A DNA stretch of 21,424 bases from contig DATJBS010000065.1 of the NCBI GenBank assembly GCA_035515235.1, positions 1-21,424 of the forward strand. Reading direction: 5' to 3'. Position 1 is the first letter of the stretch, and every line of letters starts with the position of its first letter. Made by a program: the position numbers and the translations under genes. The notes under the pieces were generated by a model. It ran no database searches. It had not been told where the DNA came from and saw only the letters and a list, made by a program, of their open reading frames with translations. The DNA comes from JAMLHH01 sp035515235. Its GTDB lineage: Bacteria > Bacteroidota > Bacteroidia > Chitinophagales > JADIYW01. Below are positions 16,638 to 21,424 of this stretch, piece after piece.

Positions 16638-18644
16638 TTAATACCTCCACACCAAATTAAAGAAGAAGTTTCTACCCATTCTTGGTATTCTGTTCCAATC
16701 TGAAAATGTAGTATATTCTTTATCTAATAAATTTTCTACACCAGCTTTTAGTGCCAATGACTTCTCTTTAAATTTAAAACTTTGAGACAAAGAAAGGTTG
16801 ATTAGAGCGTATGCAGGAACAGCAGTTTCGCCAAAGTTAGCATTGTAATTACTAAGCTTTGTAGCTCCATTAGTGGAGACTACTGCATTGAAGGATTTAA
16901 AATTATAACTCAATTCAGAATAGAAAGAAAATGGTTGAATTAGTGGTAAATCTCCTATATCATTACTTCTACCTCTTCTATAAGAAAGCATGGTGTTCCA
17001 ATATAAATTGTCTATAATCTCAAATTTAGTATCTAAAGTCACGTTGGCAATATGGGCATTTTTTATTTGTTCGTATTGTTTTACACCCGATGCGCCAATG
17101 GTCATAGAACTTAAATTATCTATAATTTGACCTATGATATAATCATTGATAAAAAAATAAGAACCTGAAACTTTGAAAGAATATCTATTTTTAATAAGTT
17201 GAATCGAAGTAGATGCTGAAAGAGATTTTTCATTTTTCATATTGGGATTTCCTACATAATCATATTTATCCATGCTATTGAATAAATAAAATCCATAAGC
17301 TTCAGAAACAGAAGGAGCTCTTTCGCCATAAGATAAATGTGCAGTATAAAATAACTGATGATCTTTATGAATATTGAACGCTGTGTAAAATCTTTTCAAA
17401 AATCGTGTTTTAGTACTTTCTACCTCAGGATAAAATATTCTAATACTATTTAATCCAAAATCACTTATAATTTTATTGTGATGGACAGCTAATCCTCCAT
17501 TAAAAGTAAGCTTTGCTTTTTCAGATAGTTGAATTACATTTTCACCAAATGCATCTAAATATCTAGTGTTGACATCTGGCCAAGTCAACATAAACATATC
17601 TTTTTGATTTGCATCATTGGAATACATCGTCATTTCTGCCAAGGAGTTGTTTTGATGACCGCTTAAGGTTGTTTTCCATGAGTTCTTTTTTGATGCTCCA
17701 GAAATAATGGTATAAAAACCTCCAGTCTTACTCCAACCTGGCATATCCATACGTATAGGCACATCAGGTCTTTTGGAATCGTCCATGATGTGGGTAATAT
17801 TATTGTAGTAAATTTTACTTTGAATGGATTTCAATTGACCATGACAAGGGTGATAAAAATGCTCCATCGAACCGATGAATGCTTTCGCTGAAGACACATC
17901 CATAGGAAGTGCAGGGTATCCTACATCTACTGCATGATCATAAATTAAAGAGGCTTCAATATGTTGGTCTTTATTGATTTTATAGCCGATAATTGAGGAA
18001 ACATTATACTTAGTAAATTGTGAATAATTGACTTCTTTTCTCCCGCCAGCTTTATAATTATTAGCGTCTCTAAAAGTGAAGTCTATATCCATAAATAATT
18101 TAGGATGAGAAAAAGACAAACTCGTTCCTAATATCTTTTGCAAATTATTGGTTTCTAGTCCTAGATAGGTTGTACCTGAAAGCTCTTTAGTGCCAAATGA
18201 ACTTTTCTTTTTCTTTAAATCCATCGTTCCCGCAATTGTAGAACCACCAGTCGCAGAAGCGTGACCACTATTAATATTGATAGTAGAGAGATTGGCAATT
18301 TCTACGTAAGAAGTTACAGGATCCATTTTGTCTGTACAAGCTGAATATATCTGCATACCATCGATAGTGATTGCACTTCTCTCAGTTGCCATACCATTGA
18401 TGTATGGTTCCCATGCGTATCCACCTTTTCTAACCATATTGATACTAGAGTTCTTTGATAAATATTCATCAATACTAGAAAGAGGCTTTTCTGTTTTATC
18501 TGAAACAGTTTTGGTAGGTGCAATAACTATGACTTCTTCTAAATCATAAGACGGTAATCGGTCGTTTGACGTAGTATCACTATATACTTGTGCATTTCCT
18601 ATAAACGGATATAGTAACGCAATTATTATCAGTAATCTGTACAT
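16638..18644 (-). CDS. TonB-dependent copper receptor, OprC-like
   Basis: This outer-membrane receptor has 668 residues counted from the ATG at 18644; the frame runs three codons further, to a TTG. It starts with a signal peptide (MYRLLIIIALLYPFIGNAQ) and a TonB-box-like segment EEVIVIAPTK (36-45). The plug follows with INGMATERSAITIDGM, and then a 22-strand-type barrel ending in an aromatic WRY. The plug holds CTDKM (Cys103, Met107), and a barrel loop holds HIM (His285, Met287). These match the CxxxM and HxM copper ligands of Pseudomonas OprC (C143/M147 and H323/M325) with nearly the same spacing (182 versus 180 residues). GYPALPMD (242-249) is also OprC-like. There is no carboxypeptidase-like N-domain. 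It is the last gene of a three-gene unit. Copper import is a strong family-based inference. Confidence 0.88.
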   Translation of the reverse strand: MYRLLIIIALLYPFIGNAQVYSDTTSNDRLPSYDLEEVIVIAPTKTVSDKTEKPLSSIDEYLSKNSSINMVRKGGYAWEPYINGMATERSAITIDGMQIYSACTDKMDPVTSYVEIANLSTININSGHASATGGSTIAGTMDLKKKKSSFGTKELSGTTYLGLETNNLQKILGTSLSFSHPKLFMDIDFTFRDANNYKAGGRKEVNYSQFTKYNVSSIIGYKINKDQHIEASLIYDHAVDVGYPALPMDVSSAKAFIGSMEHFYHPCHGQLKSIQSKIYYNNITHIMDDSKRPDVPIRMDMPGWSKTGGFYTIISGASKKNSWKTTLSGHQNNSLAEMTMYSNDANQKDMFMLTWPDVNTRYLDAFGENVIQLSEKAKLTFNGGLAVHHNKIISDFGLNSIRIFYPEVESTKTRFLKRFYTAFNIHKDHQLFYTAHLSYGERAPSVSEAYGFYLFNSMDKYDYVGNPNMKNEKSLSASTSIQLIKNRYSFKVSGSYFFINDYIIGQIIDNLSSMTIGASGVKQYEQIKNAHIANVTLDTKFEIIDNLYWNTMLSYRRGRSNDIGDLPLIQPFSFYSELSYNFKSFNAVVSTNGATKLSNYNANFGETAVPAYALINLSLSQSFKFKEKSLALKAGVENLLDKEYTTFSDWNRIPRMGRNFFFNLVWRY

Positions 18645-18722
18645 AAAATTCAATTAATTGAAATTAAATTACAGGGACTTTATTTATAGAAACTCAGCCC
18701 CTGCTATTAAATAGGAAGAAGC

Positions 18723-19577
18723 TTAAAATTCTACTTCAAAGAAAATACTGCTGCTTTCTGTTTCTTCGGTAATAGCTTCTCCTTTTAAAATCACTCCACT
18801 TTCATTTTCTACTTGTAGATTGATTTTCCAATATCCAGTCATAGAAAAGTTTACTTTTCCATTATAAATACCTTTTCCTTGACTTATCAAGTCTTCGTTG
18901 TTTGGAGAGCTATGATTACCCATTCCTGGCATTCTTGGATCTATTAAAACTTTATAATTTCCTATCGGACTAAAAGTATGATCTGCTTCCATTTTATACA
19001 ATCCAGCTTTCATAACATTAGGACCTTCTTTAGGAATACTTGGCTCGATGAGGGCAATGAAATATTGAATAGAATCACTTCCTTTGAATCCTTGTGTTAC
19101 TCTTCTTGCAGATGCTTGAACAGATATTTCTCCTTCTGCTACTTTTTCAACATCATCGACTGTATAATTAATGGTTAATTTCCATGAACCCATATCATCA
19201 CTCGCCATATTGAAGATGATAAAACCTGAACTTACCATTGGGTTATCTGCGACTTTGGTAATTTCAGAAAAAGGACAAGAATGACTTTTCATTGTCATTT
19301 TCATCATCGGCATCCATGATTGAGCTTCATGTGCGATAACTTCTCCTGATGAATTTTTTACTTGAAAATATACATCATTATATCCTTGTGTGAATTTTCC
19401 GGATTTGGTATATATTTCAATATTGTCACTTTCATTTTTAAAAGTTGTAACCAGTTTTAATTGGTCTAAAATATTTTTTTTAACTGGTTCTTCAATATCA
19501 TCTTTCTTACAAGAGATAAAAGATAATGCAGATAAAAGAGCTATAAAGCTATATTGAATTAATTTATTGAGTTTCAT
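18723..19577 (-). CDS. Met/His-rich lipoprotein with two YtkA-like domains, probable copper binding
   Basis: I chose the ATG at 19577, giving 284 residues, because it begins a lipoprotein signal (MKLNKLIQYS, then ALSFISC) with Cys23 as the lipidation site; the frame runs 26 codons further upstream. Two similar beta-sandwich modules follow, at roughly 40-155 and 165-282. The first has WMPMMKMTMKSHSCP (88-102) and then MGSWKLTINY (129-138). The second has DPRMPGMGNHSSP (213-225) and then MTGYWKINLQVEN (246-258). The Met/His/Cys cluster before a G-x-W strand is the signature of YtkA/FixH-like domains, which are often tied to copper handling. The gene lies 78 bp upstream of the OprC-like receptor and is very probably co-transcribed with it. 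A periplasmic or surface copper-binding partner is the likely role. Confidence 0.72.
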   Translation of the reverse strand: MKLNKLIQYSFIALLSALSFISCKKDDIEEPVKKNILDQLKLVTTFKNESDNIEIYTKSGKFTQGYNDVYFQVKNSSGEVIAHEAQSWMPMMKMTMKSHSCPFSEITKVADNPMVSSGFIIFNMASDDMGSWKLTINYTVDDVEKVAEGEISVQASARRVTQGFKGSDSIQYFIALIEPSIPKEGPNVMKAGLYKMEADHTFSPIGNYKVLIDPRMPGMGNHSSPNNEDLISQGKGIYNGKVNFSMTGYWKINLQVENESGVILKGEAITEETESSSIFFEVEF

Positions 19578-19722
19578 TTTTATTGTTTTAAACATTTCAA
19601 TTGGAAGAATAAATACCTGGCAATTCAGTATTAAAAACACTGTATACCACGACATTTAATCGTTTAGATTTTGGATTCATGTCTGCTACCATTTGCAGCT
19701 ATCATGAAATAAATACGTCTAA

Positions 19723-20115
19723 TTATGAAATGAAACTCTCGGGAGGAATATTATCCTCATCGTTCAATAGAAATGTATAAAGATTCTCGTAAGGACTAAA
19801 AAGATCCTTAGTAGTTATTGTAATATTATTTTGAGGGATTTCAAAGTCGACAGCTGTAGTATTATATAAAAGCTCTACTTGAAACTGTTTGAGCAAATGA
19901 GCACTATTATCATCTTTCTCTTGATCATTTTGCATTTCTGCCAACATACATTTACCATGACAATCTAATTCAGGTCGGTCTGTATTTTCGCAAAAAAGAT
20001 TTTCAAAAAGTGTGTTGTTGTACTCATATACTAAATACAGAGCATTGTTCTTCATGATACTCATCATTAAGAAGAACAAGATAAAAATACTCGATATTTT
20101 AGTAGTTACTCTCAT
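19723..20115 (-). CDS. Small exported protein with a conserved CX9CXXXC motif
   Basis: I chose the ATG at 20115, giving 130 residues; the frame continues three codons to a TTG. It begins with a hydrophobic export or anchor segment (ISSIFILFFLMMSIM). Cys42, Cys52 and Cys56 follow in FCENTDRPELDCHGKCML, and then come an acidic stretch and a proline-bearing C-terminus (PPESF). The C-H-G-K-C-M core looks like a soft-metal or heme site. I recall similar small proteins with a C...PE..C.GKC.L signature next to TonB receptor genes in Bacteroidota, but know no assigned function. It is the first gene of the unit, 145 bp upstream of the YtkA-like lipoprotein. It may be a membrane-tethered metal chaperone; this is inference. 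Confidence 0.65.
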   Translation of the reverse strand: MRVTTKISSIFILFFLMMSIMKNNALYLVYEYNNTLFENLFCENTDRPELDCHGKCMLAEMQNDQEKDDNSAHLLKQFQVELLYNTTAVDFEIPQNNITITTKDLFSPYENLYTFLLNDEDNIPPESFIS

Positions 20116-20461
20116 GTAAGCCAACTCTTTAAATTGACTGAATACTAAGTTACGGTTTAAGAAGATGATACTTGGACTTGTAAATTTATGTTAGTGTTAA
20201 TAAAAAGTCTCACGGACCATGGACGACTGACGACTGTATTAAATCCATACCGTCATTGCGAGGAACGAAGCAATCTATATTAGACCACAGACCACTGTCG
20301 ACAGACCACATTTGAAGTTCGAAGTTAAAAGTTCGAAGTACGAAGTACGAAAAAAATCGTCTTTGCGATTAACGAAGCAATCTTTGAGTGAAATACTAAA
20401 TTAGAAGCATTAAGAAGTTAAGAGTTTTAGAAATCTTTATATTTTTTTTGTGATGCCCATC
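20116..20461. repeat. Start of repeat island C: short mosaic repeats
   Basis: After about 90 bases of ordinary upstream region for the copper operon, this stretch is built of short modules. A 27-bp module (20215-20241) recurs exactly at 20982-21008. GTCATTGCGAGGAACGAAGC (20252-20271) is the inverse of a motif in island A. A GTTCGAAGTACGAAGTACGA run lies near 20330. No gene is evident. Confidence 0.7.
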
Positions 20462-20820
20462 CTTTGCGCCGTAGGTGCTCAAGCTTTATAGTCATCAGTT
20501 ATTCATACATATTATGCCTCGTAGAGGCTAAACAAATTTTTGAATTAAGATGGAGTTTTTAAAGTTGTGTACCTACGGCACACCATTTTGATTTTTTATG
20601 AGTTTGTTACAAAGTTGATGCACCTACGGCGCATTACGAGGTACGAAGCAATCTATGTAAAATTTATTTTTTTCTCTTCATACTTTTTTTAATAAAAAGT
20701 ATGCAAAAAATCGCGCTGGATTTCTCGGCGACCCACTTTCTGTTTAAAGGCTACATCTTCAAAACTCCTCCTATCGTCGTCAAACAGTTGAAGATGTTAC
20801 GCCTTTTTCACAGAGTGGGT
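20462..20820. repeat. 359-bp direct repeat, copy 1
   Basis: This copy matches 21066-21424 at a constant offset of 604 bases. It contains an inverted repeat of 14 bp (20465-20478 with 20620-20633), a hairpin GCCTC-gta-GAGGC (20516-20528), a 10-bp hairpin CATACTTTTT/AAAAAGTATG (20679-20703) and a long imperfect hairpin (20731-20820). About ten differences, including two single-base indels, separate the copies before position 20700. None occur from 20701 to 20820. A 67-codon frame (20701-20904) runs through the hairpin; I do not count it as a gene. Confidence 0.9.
20731..20820. other. Long imperfect hairpin within the direct repeat (possible structured RNA or mobile-element end)
   Basis: Successive complementary arms are ACCCACT (20731-20737) with AGTGGGT (20814-20820), CTG (20740-20742) with CAG (20811-20813), GGC (20749-20751) with GCC (20801-20803), and CATCTTCAA (20754-20762) with TTGAAGATG (20788-20796). 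The apical loop is about 25 bases. The segment from 20704 to 20820 is about 44 percent G+C by my count, above its surroundings. An identical copy lies at 21335-21424. Confidence 0.6.
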
Positions 20821-21065
20821 TCCCCGCCTGCAAAATCTAGGCGCTGTCGTGTTGGACTACTTTTGATTTTCCTTTCAAGCGAAATACATCATGAAATAAG
20901 ATAATGCTTTACAATGTCATCCTGTAAGGATCTATTTCAAAATCGTCATTGCATTTCGTTCGCAATCTATATTAGTCCACAGACCATGGACGACTGACGA
21001 CTGTATTATGTATATCCCTAAAAGAGGTTGCTTCACTTCATTGCATTTCGTTCGCAATGACGTGA
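20821..21065. other. Spacer between the two long repeat copies, with short mosaic repeats
   Basis: It starts with a hairpin CGCCT/AGGCG (20825-20843). The later part reuses modules of this island: the 27-bp module at 20982-21008 and two palindromic motifs around TTGCATTTCGTTCGCAA (from 20949 and from 21041). No gene is supported. Confidence 0.6.
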
Positions 21066-21424
21066 CTTTGCGCCGTAAGTGCTCAAGCTTTATAGTCATC
21101 AGTTATTCATACATATAATGCCTCATAGAGGCTAAACAAATTTTTGAATTAAGATCGAGTTTTAAAGTTGTGTACCTACGGCACACCATTTTGATTTTTT
21201 ATGAGTTTGTTACAAAGCTGATGCACCTACGGCGCATTACGAGGTACGAAACAATCTATGTAAAATTTATTTTTTTTCTCTTCATACTTTTTTTAGTAAA
21301 AAGTATGCAAAAAATCGCGCTGGATTTCTCGGCGACCCACTTTCTGTTTAAAGGCTACATCTTCAAAACTCCTCCTATCGTCGTCAAACAGTTGAAGATG
21401 TTACGCCTTTTTCACAGAGTGGGT
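21066..21424. repeat. 359-bp direct repeat, copy 2 (runs to the window edge)
   Basis: It matches 20462-20820. The small hairpins recur with changes in the loops: GCCTC-ata-GAGGC at 21120-21132, and CATACTTTTT/AAAAAGTATG at 21283-21307 with loop TTAGT instead of TTAAT. The first arm of the 14-bp inverted repeat has one mismatch here. The long hairpin (21335-21424) ends exactly at the window edge, so the true end of homology is not seen. Confidence 0.9.

Noticed and set aside
18669..18706. Attenuator hairpin between the lipoprotein and receptor genes
   Set aside because: Only a 5-bp CAGGG/CCCTG pairing with a loop of about 20 bases and no T-run, so it is too weak to call.
20731..20820. Integron attC site
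   Set aside because: The hairpin size fits, but I find no RYYYAAC/GTTRRRY core pair at the ends and no integrase or cassette array.
20701..20904. 67-codon open frame through the long hairpin, repeated in the second copy up to the window edge
   Set aside because: It coincides with a strongly self-complementary segment, has no recognisable domain, and the identity of the copies is at the DNA level. I treat it as a by-product of the repeat.

Overview
This AT-rich window looks like a chromosomal segment from a member of the Bacteroidota. The evidence is a T9SS-type C-terminal sorting domain on one secreted protein, a Wzi/RemB-like outer-membrane protein, a TonB-dependent receptor operon, and several upstream sites resembling the Bacteroidota -7 box (TAnnTTTG). 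I cannot resolve the order or genus. Most of the window is housekeeping or ordinary accessory content. The less ordinary parts are a copper-type TonB receptor operon and three intergenic islands of mosaic repeats.

Layout. 1-268: a possible transposase 3' end and a bidirectional terminator. 269-3654 (minus): a GH105-type unsaturated glycuronyl hydrolase and a T9SS-secreted, alpha/alpha-toroid, lyase-like protein, together a small glycan-degradation pair with no SusC/SusD visible. 3881-4936 (plus): NdpA-like nucleoid-associated protein. 5012-9485 (minus): PckA, DprA and a Wzi/RemB-like outer-membrane protein; the last two abut without a spacer. 9801-10265 (plus): DUF4442 hotdog protein. 10266-10686: tandem repeats of about 106 bp. 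10687-11682 (minus): sugar nucleotidyltransferase with a left-handed beta-helix tail. 11800-13068 (plus): GlyA followed by a clear terminator. 13169-15934 (minus): small membrane protein, CydB and CydA (cytochrome bd oxidase). 15935-16637: cydA promoter region and a second repeat island. 16638-20115 (minus): a three-gene unit consisting of a small Cys-motif envelope protein, a Met/His/Cys-rich lipoprotein with two YtkA-like modules, and an OprC-like TonB receptor. 20116-21424: a third repeat island with a 359-bp direct repeat containing nested hairpins.

How the genes fit together. The receptor carries CxxxM and HxM motifs spaced as in the copper receptor OprC. The two genes before it encode potential metal-binding envelope proteins, so the three are best read as a copper-acquisition operon. 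The copper-independent oxidase cydAB lies just downstream on the same strand, which makes a link to copper supply conceivable but unproven. The repeat islands share sequence modules in both orientations. The last island holds the most structured unexplained DNA: a segment richer in G+C than its surroundings that folds into a long imperfect hairpin and is identical in both copies, while the sequence before it has diverged.
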